A model generated the notes under the pieces. The model saw only the letters and a program-made list of their open reading frames with translations. It had not been told where the DNA came from and searched no databases. Both the position numbers and the translations under genes were made by a program. This document shows positions 9,075 through 18,132 of a DNA stretch of 64,000 nucleotides, in pieces. Origin of the DNA: Galbibacter sp048266365 (GTDB lineage Bacteria; Bacteroidota; Bacteroidia; Flavobacteriales; Flavobacteriaceae). Numbering within the stretch: the stretch's first letter is position 1; every line of letters begins with the position of its first letter. The stretch is from contig NZ_JBLWZP010000005.1 of assembly GCF_048266365.1 (NCBI RefSeq), positions 194,689 through 258,688 of the forward strand, written 5' to 3'.

Positions 9075-9195
9075 CTTTTTGTTGTGAATCTACCTAATAA
9101 TGTTGTGAAGGGGTCAAAATGTGATAAAAATCGGAAGATTAATCTATGTGTTGAGGTGATTATTCGATGATTTGTATCATTTACAGGGTGTAAAG

Positions 9196-9855
9196 CTAAT
9201 TAAGCACCATTTCGGGAACTTCACCCGGGATAATAAGTGCACCATCAGTGGCCGCCTGAATTTCTTCCACTGAAACTCCAGGTGCGCGTTCTAAAAGTAA
9301 AAAGCCCTCATCGGTAACCTCAATAACAGCAAGATTGGACACAATTTTTTTAACGCATCCAACTCCAGTTAATGGCAGACTACAAGATTTGAGCAATTTA
9401 GATTCACCTTCTCTATTGGTATGCATCATCGCAACAATGATGTTTTCAGCGGATGACACCAAATCCATCGCTCCTCCCATACCTTTGACCATCTTTCCTG
9501 GAATTTTCCAGTTGGCAATATCTCCATTTTGAGCCACTTCCATTGCTCCTAATATGGTCAAGTCCACATGTTGTCCTCTGATCATGCCAAAACTAAGTGA
9601 GGAGCCAAAGAAGGAAGCACCAGGCAAAGTTGTAATGGTTTGCTTGCCGGCATTGATCAGATCCGGGTTCTCTTCTCCTTCCCATGGAAAAGGCCCCATA
9701 CCTAACACACCGTTTTCACTTTGGAATTCAACGGCGATATCATCACGCACAAAATTGGCCACCAAGGTGGGTATTCCTATGCCTAGGTTGACATAAAAAC
9801 CGTCTTTGACCTCCTTGGCGATACGTTGTGCGATTTGCTCTTTACTCAATGCCAT
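9196..9855 (-). CDS. scoB: 3-oxoacid CoA-transferase subunit B
   Basis: A 219-residue subunit of succinyl-CoA:3-ketoacid CoA-transferase, which moves CoA between succinyl-CoA and acetoacetate or a similar 3-oxoacid. The active-site SENG motif is intact, with the catalytic glutamate at residue 47, followed by GVLGMGPFP. The length is standard for the separate beta subunit. It follows scoA by 27 nt on the same strand, so the two form an operon and a heteromeric enzyme. Confidence 0.93.
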   Translation of the reverse strand: MALSKEQIAQRIAKEVKDGFYVNLGIGIPTLVANFVRDDIAVEFQSENGVLGMGPFPWEGEENPDLINAGKQTITTLPGASFFGSSLSFGMIRGQHVDLTILGAMEVAQNGDIANWKIPGKMVKGMGGAMDLVSSAENIIVAMMHTNREGESKLLKSCSLPLTGVGCVKKIVSNLAVIEVTDEGFLLLERAPGVSVEEIQAATDGALIIPGEVPEMVLN

Positions 9856-9882
9856 GATATTACTATATTAATTTCTTAATTA

Positions 9883-10584
9883 TTATTGGCGTTTTCTTAC
9901 AGTGCGCTGCTCGATTCGTTTTTCATATGTTTCTCCCTGAAAGATGCGTTGTACAAAAATTCCAGGAATGTGAATCTGATTCGGATCCAAGCTCCCTGCG
10001 GGAACAAGTTCTTCAACCTCCACCACAGTAATGGTGGCGGCCCCACACATTGCAGGATTAAAATTTCTTGCGGTTCCATTGAATACCAGATTACCCGCGT
10101 GGTCCCCTTTCCATGCCTTTATAAAAGCAAAATCCGCTTTAAAGGCTTCTTCGAGCACGTAATTTTTACCGTTAAAGTTTCTGATTTCTTTTCCTTGAGC
10201 TACCTCTGTACCATAACCCGCTGGGGTAAAAAAAGCCGGGATACCCACTTGAGCTGAACGGCATCGTTCCGCTAGGGTTCCTTGAGGCACCAATTCTACT
10301 TCCATTTCTCCGGTAAGCATTTGGCGCTCAAACTCAGCGTTCTCACCTACGTAGGAAGCGATCATTTTACGAATTTGACGCTTTTGAAGTAACAACCCTA
10401 GACCAAAGTCATCCACTCCTGCATTATTTGAAATGCAGCAAAGGTCCTTCACTCCCATTGTCACCAATTCCTTGATAATATTCTCAGGAATACCACACAA
10501 TCCGAAACCTCCAAACATCATAGTCATTCCATCCTGAACACCTTCAAGAGCTTCCTGTATTGAATTTACACGCTTATTAATCAT
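9883..10584 (-). CDS. scoA: 3-oxoacid CoA-transferase subunit A
   Basis: A 233-residue alpha subunit. The glycine-rich MFGGFGLCGIPE stretch near residues 23-34 is the CoA-transferase family I signature. The size and the adjacent catalytic subunit support the call. Role: ketone-body or acetoacetate use in the cytosol, feeding acetyl-CoA to the TCA cycle. It is first in the operon. Confidence 0.93.
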   Translation of the reverse strand: MINKRVNSIQEALEGVQDGMTMMFGGFGLCGIPENIIKELVTMGVKDLCCISNNAGVDDFGLGLLLQKRQIRKMIASYVGENAEFERQMLTGEMEVELVPQGTLAERCRSAQVGIPAFFTPAGYGTEVAQGKEIRNFNGKNYVLEEAFKADFAFIKAWKGDHAGNLVFNGTARNFNPAMCGAATITVVEVEELVPAGSLDPNQIHIPGIFVQRIFQGETYEKRIEQRTVRKRQ

Positions 10585-10702
10585 TTTTCAATAATTTAAT
10601 TGAAAATTACGAATAATTCAACAGATTTGAAACCTCCGCCTTAAAAATTGAAGAATATTTTATTTGATAAAAAAAGGGTTTCCTAATTTGGGTATTCGAA
10701 GT

Positions 10703-11242
10703 CTAAATCTCGCTAGAGAGAATCACTGCACTTCCCTCCTGCTCCATCTGTTGTATAGCACGATCTGCATCGCCTTGTTGAAGATTTACAGCCCTGATCG
10801 CATCCTTGATAACAAAGGTGTTAAAGCCTTCTTTTACGGCATCTAATGCTGTGGATAGCACGCAATAATCTGTTGCTATACCACACACATAAACGGTATC
10901 AATTCCTTTAGATTTAAGGTATTGGGTAAGATTTAAATTGGTAGCCTCGAATGCAGAATAACCATCGTCAACATTGGCGGTACCTTTTTCTACCACTTGA
11001 TCTATGATATCCGTATTTAAGTCGGTATGAAATTCTGCTCCATGCGTACCTTGAACACAATGTCTAGGCCATTTATCAAAATGGACAGTTTCCTCAGGAT
11101 GCCAATCTTTGGACGCCACTACAAGATCAAATTTATGGGCAATTTTATTGATAACAGGAGCAACTTCTTCACCTCCTTGGGTGGCTAGTGCTCCTCCTGT
11201 ACAAAAATCGTTTTGAACGTCTACGATCAACAAAGCTTTCAT
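10703..11242 (-). CDS. pncA: nicotinamidase
   Basis: A 179-residue isochorismatase-fold hydrolase that converts nicotinamide to nicotinate in NAD salvage. The catalytic triad is visible as Asp8 (DVQNDF), Lys86 (EKGT) and Cys127 (ATDYCVLST). The metal ligands Asp46, His48 and His54 lie in KDWHPEETVHF, and the HCVQGTHGAEF motif follows. It is somewhat shorter than the roughly 200-residue average but no motif is missing. It lies 59 nt downstream of the PBP1A gene on the same strand. Confidence 0.93.
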   Translation of the reverse strand: MKALLIVDVQNDFCTGGALATQGGEEVAPVINKIAHKFDLVVASKDWHPEETVHFDKWPRHCVQGTHGAEFHTDLNTDIIDQVVEKGTANVDDGYSAFEATNLNLTQYLKSKGIDTVYVCGIATDYCVLSTALDAVKEGFNTFVIKDAIRAVNLQQGDADRAIQQMEQEGSAVILSSEI

Positions 11243-11267
11243 AACAATTCTATTTTTTGATATGACA

Positions 11268-11300
11268 ACCTTTACAGAACAAGCGCATCGATGTAAAGGT
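11268..11300 (-). terminator. possible terminator or attenuating hairpin after PBP1A
   Basis: ACCTTTACA at 11268-11276 pairs with TGTAAAGGT at 11292-11300 (9 bp, 15-nt loop), starting 2 nt after the PBP1A stop on the minus strand. The downstream run is not strongly T-rich, so termination may be partial. Confidence 0.45.
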
Positions 11301-11301
11301 C

Positions 11302-13647
11302 TTAAAAATCTATATCTAAGTTTTCATTATAATCTACCTGAATAGAGTCTTGTTCAGCTTCAGCAGGCTGATTACAATCTACTCGTATGGTCATCTCCTC
11401 TGGTTCTTCAAAGGCATCTTTAGAAATGGCCAAATCCTCATCTGCATAACACTTCTTCATGTACGATCCCCAGATAGGCAATGCCATACTCGCACCTTGA
11501 CCGTAACGAATGGTTGCAAAGTGGATGGATCTATCCTCACCACCTACCCAAACTCCGGTAACAAGATTGGGAACCATACCCATAAACCAACCATCACTTT
11601 GATTTTGTGTGGTTCCGGTTTTACCCGCGATCGGATTGGTAAATTCATATGGGTAGTCCGTCATAATTTCCTTGTAAAATTGTTGGTTTTTGGCATAATT
11701 ACCCCTTAATCGTGCACCAGATCCATATTGGGTAACCCCCTCCATTAACTTCACTGTTGTATAAGCCACTTCCGGACTTAAAACATCTCTGGTCTCAGGA
11801 ACAGATTCATAAAGTACAGTACCATTTTTATCTTCTATACGCGTAACCATAACAGGTTTTACATAAACTCCTTGATTGGCAAAAGTACCAAAGGCACCCA
11901 CCATTTCATATACCGAAAGATCAGGCGTTCCCAAACCGATAGAGGGCACCGCTAATACAGGCGATTCAACACCCATCCGTCTAATCAAATTCACTACTGG
12001 TTGTGGGCCAACCTTATCCATAAGTCTTGCGGTAATGGTATTTACCGAGTTGGCAAGTGCTTGTTTAAGGGTAATCATTTCACCAGTATACGTTCCATTG
12101 GAGTTTTTAGGACACCATGGTTCCATGTTTCCGTATTTATGAGCCTCGATACAGGTATAAATATCTGGCAATTGATCACATGGAGAGAGATGCAACTGAT
12201 CTATGGCAGTAGCATAGACAAAAGGTTTAAAAGTAGAACCGACTTGTCGACGTCCTTGTTTTACGTGATCGTATTGAAAATGCTTATAATTAATACCCCC
12301 AACCCAAGCCTTCACGTGGCCTGATTGTGGCTCCATAGACATCATTCCAGTCTGTAGAAAGTATTTGTAATAACGCAAGGAATCCAAAGGTGACATAACG
12401 GTATCTATTTCACCTTTCCAACTAAAAATTCTCATAGGCCGTTCTTCTTTGAATGAAGCTATAATCTGCTCAGAAGATTTGCCTAAATCATCTCTCATAT
12501 GCCTCCAACGCTCCGATCTACGCATAGAGTTATCAATAACCTTTTCTATCTCTTCCGGGGTTAAATCGTGAAATGGAGCAGTCTTATTTCGCTCCTTTGT
12601 ATTTTGAACAAAATACTCAGCCTGAAGATTTGTCATATGCGAAGTCACAGCTTCTTCAGCATACTTTTGCATACGGGAATCTATGGTGGTAAAAATCTTA
12701 AGACCATCTAAGTAAATATTGTACTTCTCTCCATCGGGACGGAAATTCTTTGGATCACTGGTCCAGGTACGTAACCAATCTCTTAAATACTCTCTAAAAT
12801 AAGTAGCTATTCCTTCGCGATGACTCTCAGGGTGATAATCAATTTCTAATGGAGCCTCCTTTAAGGTATCCAATTGCACTTCACTAATAAACTTATTCTT
12901 ATACATCTGTTCGAAAACCACATTTCTTCTGTTGGTTACTCCAACCGGGTTTCGCAGAGGATTGTACAGTGAAGAGTTTTTAAACATTCCAACCAACATT
13001 GCAGACTCATCCAACTCCAATTTACTAGGCTCCTTACCAAAATAAATTCTAGCAGCAGAACGAATTCCATCGGCTTGGTTTCCAAAATCATAGATATTAA
13101 AATACATTGCAATGATTTCTTCTTTGGTGTATTGATCTTCTAATCGAACAGCAATAATCCATTCCTTTACTTTTTGAATAATCCGCTCAACAATATTCGA
13201 AGATACTTTATCAGTAAAAAGTAGTTTTGCTAACTGTTGAGTAATCGTACTAGCTCCACCTCTGGCTCCTAAAAAGACTACTGCTCTAAGGGTCCCTCGG
13301 GCATCTATACCAGAATGGTCATAATAACGTTCGTCCTCCGTAGCAATAAGTGCATTCACCAGGTGATCAGGCAACTCATCAAAATCTACCGGGGTTCTGT
13401 TATCCTCAAAGTAATATTTTCCTAGGGTTTTTCCATCAGATGAAATGACCTCTGAAGCCAAATTTGTATCTGGATTCTCTAAAACTTCAAAGGTAGGCAG
13501 CTTACCAAACACCCCCCATGAGGCCAATAGAAATATCAAAGCTAATAATAGCAATCCGGCACCAATAAGTCCCCAAAACCACAATATATACTTTTTAAAG
13601 CTCCCTTGTTCTTTTACAGTTTTCTTCTTTGACACCTTTTTAGCCAT
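11302..13647 (-). CDS. class A penicillin-binding protein 1A
   Basis: A 781-residue bifunctional peptidoglycan synthase anchored by one helix (about residues 20-43). The GT51 glycosyltransferase domain has Glu104 in ATEDERYYDH and the GGASTITQQLAK motif at 130-141. The transpeptidase domain has the serine motif STFK at 471-474, SVN at 534-536 and KTG at 676-678. All catalytic motifs are intact. It polymerises and cross-links peptidoglycan in the periplasm. It starts 2 nt after gldH, so it is probably translated from the ricT-gldH transcript. Confidence 0.95.
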   Translation of the reverse strand: MAKKVSKKKTVKEQGSFKKYILWFWGLIGAGLLLLALIFLLASWGVFGKLPTFEVLENPDTNLASEVISSDGKTLGKYYFEDNRTPVDFDELPDHLVNALIATEDERYYDHSGIDARGTLRAVVFLGARGGASTITQQLAKLLFTDKVSSNIVERIIQKVKEWIIAVRLEDQYTKEEIIAMYFNIYDFGNQADGIRSAARIYFGKEPSKLELDESAMLVGMFKNSSLYNPLRNPVGVTNRRNVVFEQMYKNKFISEVQLDTLKEAPLEIDYHPESHREGIATYFREYLRDWLRTWTSDPKNFRPDGEKYNIYLDGLKIFTTIDSRMQKYAEEAVTSHMTNLQAEYFVQNTKERNKTAPFHDLTPEEIEKVIDNSMRRSERWRHMRDDLGKSSEQIIASFKEERPMRIFSWKGEIDTVMSPLDSLRYYKYFLQTGMMSMEPQSGHVKAWVGGINYKHFQYDHVKQGRRQVGSTFKPFVYATAIDQLHLSPCDQLPDIYTCIEAHKYGNMEPWCPKNSNGTYTGEMITLKQALANSVNTITARLMDKVGPQPVVNLIRRMGVESPVLAVPSIGLGTPDLSVYEMVGAFGTFANQGVYVKPVMVTRIEDKNGTVLYESVPETRDVLSPEVAYTTVKLMEGVTQYGSGARLRGNYAKNQQFYKEIMTDYPYEFTNPIAGKTGTTQNQSDGWFMGMVPNLVTGVWVGGEDRSIHFATIRYGQGASMALPIWGSYMKKCYADEDLAISKDAFEEPEEMTIRVDCNQPAEAEQDSIQVDYNENLDIDF

Positions 13648-13649
13648 CT

Positions 13650-14138
13650 CTATTTTGCTGATTTTTCTATACGTATACCTACGTCAGTTATACCCTCTAA
13701 GGTTGTTACGCCTTCAACATTTCCATTTTTTCTCATGGCATGTTGTATGGCAATTTCATAATTACCAAGCTCTGGGAAGACAAAGTCTTCCTTATAAAAA
13801 AGTTTACTTTCTTTTACCGATGAAAATCCTTGACCTAACCATTCTCCATTAGCCTTTGCTATTTCGTATTCCAAGGTATCCGCCACCACCTTTCCATTAG
13901 GAAAATTGAGGTTAACGATCAAAAACAGGTTACTAAACGGATAGTCCTCATTATTGCGAAGATTGATATACATGTCATAGGTCTGCGTGGAATCTGGGGC
14001 CGGAAAATCAAAAAGCACTGCTTCCTCCTTATCCCATCCATCGGATAATTCCTTATAATCCCCATAAGCCATATTGGCATTGTTACACGATGCCAAAAAT
14101 ATAATTATCAACCACAGGGCGGCAAACCTATTTCGCAT
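13650..14138 (-). CDS. gldH: gliding motility lipoprotein GldH
   Basis: A 162-residue lipoprotein with an LASC lipobox (Cys18) and a beta-rich body, matching GldH in size and sequence character. GldH belongs to the gliding motility gene set of flavobacteria that supports type IX secretion and surface-adhesin movement. The frame stays open 62 codons further upstream, but that part overlaps ricT and is Arg-rich; the ATG at 14136-14138 gives a proper lipoprotein signal. It overlaps the ricT stop by 11 nt. Confidence 0.88.
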   Translation of the reverse strand: MRNRFAALWLIIIFLASCNNANMAYGDYKELSDGWDKEEAVLFDFPAPDSTQTYDMYINLRNNEDYPFSNLFLIVNLNFPNGKVVADTLEYEIAKANGEWLGQGFSSVKESKLFYKEDFVFPELGNYEIAIQHAMRKNGNVEGVTTLEGITDVGIRIEKSAK

Positions 14139-15405
14139 TCTTTGGTCTTTTGGATTTCTTATTTGGCTGACTAGATTTAGTATTAGTGGGCTGAGCGGTT
14201 CTACTGTTTGCCTGCTTCGCCTTACCATTTGTCTGGCTGTCTTTGCCACTTGCCTGACTCGTTTTATTATTTGACGGACGTTTCTTGCTTTGATTTCTTC
14301 GTTTCTTCCCTTTAGGTCTATCAAAACGCGTTAGACTATCTTGACCTACAACGTTCTCAAAAGAAGTTTTAGTATCCTCACTCAAGTCAACTGCATAATC
14401 TTCCAAACTAGATACAGTCTGTTTATTCTTATGTAAATCAATGATTTCTTTTACTTGATCTGTGGTCAACACGTACCAATTTGCCCATTCTCCTTCATAG
14501 GCATACCACATCATCTCTTTAAAAATATCAACTTTCTGACAAACAGCTTCCCCTTTCTGGGTTTTCAACCTAATTTCCTGGCTTGGAAATCCTTTTAACG
14601 CATCTAGATAGGCATCCAATTCATAATTCAAACAGCATTTAAGTTTACCACACTGACCTGCAAGTTTTTGAGGGTTTAATGATAATTGCTGATAACGCGC
14701 AGAGGCCGTATTTACGGACCTAAAGTCCGTCAACCAAGTTGAACAACACAGTTCTCTTCCGCAGGATCCTATCCCACCTAAACGAGCTGCCTCCTGTCGA
14801 TAACCAATCTGGCGCATTTCAATACGAGTTCCAAAAGCTCTAGCCATATCCTTGATTAGCTGACGAAAGTCTACTCGATCTTCAGCGGTATAATAGAAGG
14901 TCGCCTTGGATCCATCTCCTTGAAATTCAACGTCAGAAATTTTCATCGCCAGTTGTAACCTGATGGCCAACTCACGTGAACGCTTTTGTACTTCAGCCTC
15001 TCTATCTCTCGCAGCCTGCCATACATCGACATCTTTTTGTGAAGCTTTTCTATATATTTTAGGCAGGGCTTCATCCTTGAAGTCTACCTTTTTCTTTTTC
15101 ATCTGAACCCTAACCAATTCACCAACTAAGGTTACAATCCCAACATCATGACCTGATTGTGCCTCTGTAGCCACAATATCTCCAATGGAAAGTGTTATCG
15201 TACTAGGTATTCTAAAAAATTCTTTTCTACTGTTTTTGAATCGTACCTCAGCACAGTCAAAAGCTTCTTGACCATTGGGTAATGACATATTTGAAAGCCA
15301 ATCAAAAACGGTAAGTTTATTACAACCATCTGTTCCGCAAGTACCGTTATTTTTACACCCACGTGGTTGCTCCCCCTTACCGGTTGAACAACTGCTACAT
15401 CCCAT
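14128..15405 (-). CDS. ricT: PSP1-domain protein RicT (YaaT family)
   Basis: A 425-residue cytosolic protein. The PSP1/RicT core is at about 60-320 and includes the conserved cysteines of CGRELCCSTW (215, 220, 221) and GQCGKLKCC (252, 257, 258), which in YaaT relatives help bind Fe-S clusters. There is an extra Cys-rich N-terminus (Cys3, 6, 17, 23, 28) and a low-complexity Lys/Ser/Gln/Asn/Thr tail over about the last 60 residues. In Bacillus, RicT works with RicA and RicF in RNA processing and development; neither partner is seen here. It is first in the ricT-gldH-PBP1A group. Confidence 0.85.
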   Translation of the reverse strand: MGCSSCSTGKGEQPRGCKNNGTCGTDGCNKLTVFDWLSNMSLPNGQEAFDCAEVRFKNSRKEFFRIPSTITLSIGDIVATEAQSGHDVGIVTLVGELVRVQMKKKKVDFKDEALPKIYRKASQKDVDVWQAARDREAEVQKRSRELAIRLQLAMKISDVEFQGDGSKATFYYTAEDRVDFRQLIKDMARAFGTRIEMRQIGYRQEAARLGGIGSCGRELCCSTWLTDFRSVNTASARYQQLSLNPQKLAGQCGKLKCCLNYELDAYLDALKGFPSQEIRLKTQKGEAVCQKVDIFKEMMWYAYEGEWANWYVLTTDQVKEIIDLHKNKQTVSSLEDYAVDLSEDTKTSFENVVGQDSLTRFDRPKGKKRRNQSKKRPSNNKTSQASGKDSQTNGKAKQANSRTAQPTNTKSSQPNKKSKRPKNAK

Positions 15406-15593
15406 AATTTTATATATATTGATCCGACAATTATCCAGTGGATAAATTTCGGATTTAGGTTCATAAATTCATTTTCCTATTCGTAAAGATACTATTTTCA
15501 AATTAGTTAAACTGACCTGACTTAAAACTTAGTGCTTCTCCAAGTAAAATACTCCGTTGAACCCCTGTATTCACGACAATATAGTCAATGGTT

Positions 15594-16622
15594 CTATTTG
15601 TATTTTAACACTTCCGATCGCCCTTTTTTAAAAATCATATTACTTTTAATTTGCCCTCTTCGAAGTGCTTTTTGCTCCTCATATGGTAATGCTGCAATTT
15701 CCGCACATTCTTTAGAACAACAATTACTTAATTTCTCCGCACATTCTGGGCATTGAATAAAAAGTAAGTGGCAAGCTTCATTCGCACAATTCACATGAGT
15801 ATCACACGGTTTACCACACTGGTGACAATTAGCGATTACATCCTCAGAAATACGCTCTGCTCTACGCTGATCAAAAACAAAGTTCTTTCCAATAAATTTA
15901 TTTTCAAGATCTTTCTCTTGAACCTGTCGTACATAGTTGATTATCCCTCCTTCGAGTTGATATACATTCTTAAAACCTTTGTGCTTGTAATATGCACTAG
16001 CCTTTTCACATCGAATCCCCCCAGTACAATACATCACAAGGTTTTTATCTTCTTTATGCATTTTCAAATCCTCCTCTATAATAGACAGGGAATCTCTAAA
16101 GGTGTCAACGTCCGGAGTTACGGCATTCTTAAAATACCCGATTTCACTTTCGTAGTGATTTCGCATGTCAACAAGTACTGTATTTGGATCTTCTATCAGT
16201 GAATTAAAACGCTCTGCATCCACGTGAACACCTTTATTGGTAACATCAAAAGTGTTGTCATTTAATCCATCTGCTAAAATCTTTTCACGAACCTTTACTT
16301 TAAGTTTTAGGAAGGAGAAATTGTCTTGCTCAATTGCGATATTCAATCGAACATCTTCCAAAAAACTAATAGAATCCAAATGATCCTTAAATTCCTGAAA
16401 ATGATCAGCAGGGACTGATAGTTGAGCATTAATCCCTTCATGAGCTACATAAATACGGCCAAGAACATCCAATTCATTCCAAGCTATAAAGAGATGGTTT
16501 CTGAAAATTTCTGGGTTTCCGATTTTTGCGTATGAGTAGAAAGAGATTGTAAGGCGCTCCTTTCCAGCTTGCTCTATAAGAGTTGCTCTTTCCTCCGCGC
16601 TAAGGTTATTGTACAGTTGCAT
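15594..16622 (-). CDS. trhO: tRNA uridine(34) hydroxylase TrhO (rhodanese family)
   Basis: A 342-residue protein with an N-terminal alpha/beta domain (about 20-115), a rhodanese domain (about 140-235) with the active-site loop CTGGIRC (Cys199 and Cys205), and a Cys-rich, presumably zinc-binding C-terminus (cysteines between 266 and 306). This order is that of YceA/TrhO, which hydroxylates U34 of certain tRNAs to form ho5U using molecular oxygen. It is divergent from recA. Confidence 0.93.
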   Translation of the reverse strand: MQLYNNLSAEERATLIEQAGKERLTISFYSYAKIGNPEIFRNHLFIAWNELDVLGRIYVAHEGINAQLSVPADHFQEFKDHLDSISFLEDVRLNIAIEQDNFSFLKLKVKVREKILADGLNDNTFDVTNKGVHVDAERFNSLIEDPNTVLVDMRNHYESEIGYFKNAVTPDVDTFRDSLSIIEEDLKMHKEDKNLVMYCTGGIRCEKASAYYKHKGFKNVYQLEGGIINYVRQVQEKDLENKFIGKNFVFDQRRAERISEDVIANCHQCGKPCDTHVNCANEACHLLFIQCPECAEKLSNCCSKECAEIAALPYEEQKALRRGQIKSNMIFKKGRSEVLKYK

Positions 16623-16660
16623 GCTATACTAATATTTTTAGGTTAAAGAAATATTTTTTG

Positions 16661-16668
16661 CAAAAGTA
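16661..16668 (-). promoter_or_regulatory. -7 element for trhO
   Basis: The minus strand reads TACTTTTG, a match to TAnnTTTG, about 40 nt upstream of the trhO ATG. No clear TTG lies at -33. Confidence 0.45.
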
Positions 16669-16750
16669 CAAATTTTAAAATAATCTGTGATTGAAGATTC
16701 CGTTCGATTTAAACGCAAAAAGAGCCTCAGTATTTACCGAAACTCTTTTC

Positions 16751-16810
16751 GTTGTTGAATCCATCACAAAAATGTCATCATTGCAGGATTAGCGAGAAGG
16801 ATTCAACAAC
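16751..16810. repeat. 12-bp perfect inverted repeat
   Basis: GTTGTTGAATCC at 16751-16762 is mirrored by GGATTCAACAAC at 16799-16810, with a 36-nt loop. It is too long and too far from either stop codon to be a simple terminator of the flanking divergent genes. It could be a structured RNA or the remnant of a small repeat element. Confidence 0.7.
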
Positions 16811-16855
16811 CTTTGAGCTTGCCATTGCGAGGTGTTGCAAAATGTAATAAGCGTT

Positions 16856-16898
16856 TTTTGACAAAGGCACTTGGCTCTGCCTTAAAGAATTGTCAAAA
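16856..16898. repeat. nested inverted repeat upstream of recA
   Basis: TTTTGACAA at 16856-16864 pairs with TTGTCAAAA at 16890-16898, and inside it AAGGCA (16864-16869) pairs with TGCCTT (16878-16883). It ends about 55 bp before the recA -33 element. Confidence 0.65.
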
Positions 16899-16952
16899 CA
16901 ACCTTCCTTTAAAGAAAAGATACAAATTGTTAATAAAGGTTGCGCAGTTGCG

Positions 16953-16983
16953 TTGTATGCTGTAAAAAGAAATAGTATTTTAG
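16953..16983 (+). promoter_or_regulatory. recA promoter
   Basis: TTG at 16953-16955, a 20-nt spacer and TATTTTAG at 16976-16983, 30 nt before the ATG at 17014. The spacing is ideal for the Bacteroidota housekeeping sigma; the -7 box differs from TAnnTTTG at one position. No SOS-like operator was recognised. Confidence 0.55.
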
Positions 16984-17013
16984 CAGCTATCAAATTTTAA
17001 GCTTTAAGAGAAA

Positions 17014-18021
17014 ATGAGTTCGGAAAAAGATGCAAAATTAAAAGCACTCAAACTTACCCTTGACAAGTTAGACAAGACTTACGGAAAGGGTGCGGTTATG
17101 AAAATGGGTGACAGTGTCGTTGAAGATGTTGAGGTAATCCCAACCGGTTCTATCGGTTTGGACATTGCATTAGGCGTAGGAGGTTATCCCCGAGGAAGGG
17201 TTATTGAAATATATGGTCCTGAATCTTCCGGTAAAACCACACTTACCCTGCATGCCATGGCTGAGGCACAAAAGGCAGGCGGAATTGCTGCATTTATTGA
17301 TGCAGAACACGCCTTCGATCGGTTTTATGCTGAAAAACTAGGTGTAGATATTGACAACCTTATTATTTCACAACCTGATCACGGAGAACAGGCATTAGAA
17401 ATCGCAGATAACTTAATTCGCTCCGGAGCAATCGACATCGTAGTTATTGACTCCGTTGCGGCCTTAACTCCTAAAAGTGAAATTGAAGGGGAAATGGGTG
17501 ATTCTAAAATGGGACTCCACGCACGATTAATGTCACAGGCATTACGAAAATTGACAGCCAGTATTAGCAAAACCAAATCAACCGTTATATTTATCAACCA
17601 GCTGCGTGAAAAAATTGGAGTGATGTTTGGAAATCCTGAAACAACAACAGGAGGTAATGCGTTGAAGTTTTACGCCTCTGTTCGTTTGGACATTAGAAGA
17701 TCCACTCAAATTAAAGGAAATGATGGTGAGGCCTCAGGAAACAAAACCAGAGTAAAAGTTGTTAAAAACAAAGTAGCCCCACCATTTAAAACTACGGAGT
17801 TCGATATAATGTACGGAGAAGGAATCTCTCGCGTGGGTGAAATCCTCGATTTGGGAGTTGAATATGAAATCATCAAAAAAAGTGGTTCTTGGTTTAGCTA
17901 TGGTGACACCAAGCTAGGACAAGGTCGCGATGCTGTAAAAGTTATACTTCAAGACAACCCGGAACTTTTAGAAGAACTGGAAGTTAAGATTAAAGATGCT
18001 ATAAAGACAATCAGTAACTAA
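17014..18021 (+). CDS. recA: recombinase RecA
   Basis: A 335-residue DNA-dependent ATPase for homologous recombination and repair. The Walker A motif GPESSGKT is at residues 68-75, and the conserved central segments (MGLHARLMSQALRKL and FINQLREKIGVMFG) are present. The length is normal. It has its own promoter and is followed by a strong intrinsic terminator, so it is probably monocistronic. Confidence 0.98.
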   Translation: MSSEKDAKLKALKLTLDKLDKTYGKGAVMKMGDSVVEDVEVIPTGSIGLDIALGVGGYPRGRVIEIYGPESSGKTTLTLHAMAEAQKAGGIAAFIDAEHAFDRFYAEKLGVDIDNLIISQPDHGEQALEIADNLIRSGAIDIVVIDSVAALTPKSEIEGEMGDSKMGLHARLMSQALRKLTASISKTKSTVIFINQLREKIGVMFGNPETTTGGNALKFYASVRLDIRRSTQIKGNDGEASGNKTRVKVVKNKVAPPFKTTEFDIMYGEGISRVGEILDLGVEYEIIKKSGSWFSYGDTKLGQGRDAVKVILQDNPELLEELEVKIKDAIKTISN

Positions 18022-18043
18022 TCAATAACCTAACTGATTTTTA

Positions 18044-18073
18044 AAAATCCCGGAATCTTCTGGGATTTTTTTT
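18044..18073 (+). terminator. recA intrinsic terminator
   Basis: AAAATCCC at 18044-18051 pairs with GGGATTTT at 18062-18069, with further pairing inside, followed by a T-run to about 18073. It begins 23 nt after the recA stop. Confidence 0.82.
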
Positions 18074-18132
18074 TATCCCTACGCAACCCTCATCATCAAA
18101 AAGCATCTTAGGAATATAACTTAATAAAGCAG

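Larger units (their letters stand above)
8660..9195. other. 536-bp stretch with no confident gene
   Basis: AT-rich DNA between the unknown membrane protein and scoB. It holds a promoter-like element for the former (8682-8713), a terminator-like hairpin (8788-8815) and one weak 64-codon minus-strand frame (8880-9074). Nothing else was recognised. Confidence 0.6.
16623..17013. other. 391-bp divergent intergenic region trhO/recA
   Basis: No convincing gene. A minus-strand frame at 16778-16993 shows no protein-like features. The region holds promoter elements for both flanking genes and two inverted repeats described separately. A CATTGCGAGG fragment near 16822 resembles the dispersed repeats often seen between genes of Bacteroidota, but this is only a resemblance. 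Confidence 0.6.

Noticed and set aside
13650..14324. Longer version of gldH starting 62 codons upstream
   Set aside because: The extra part is Arg-rich shadow of ricT in another frame and would bury the lipoprotein signal; the internal ATG at 14136-14138 is the natural start.
16778..16993. 71-codon minus-strand frame upstream of recA
   Set aside because: Its DNA is made up of inverted repeats and it covers the recA promoter; the product has no protein-like organisation or known domain.
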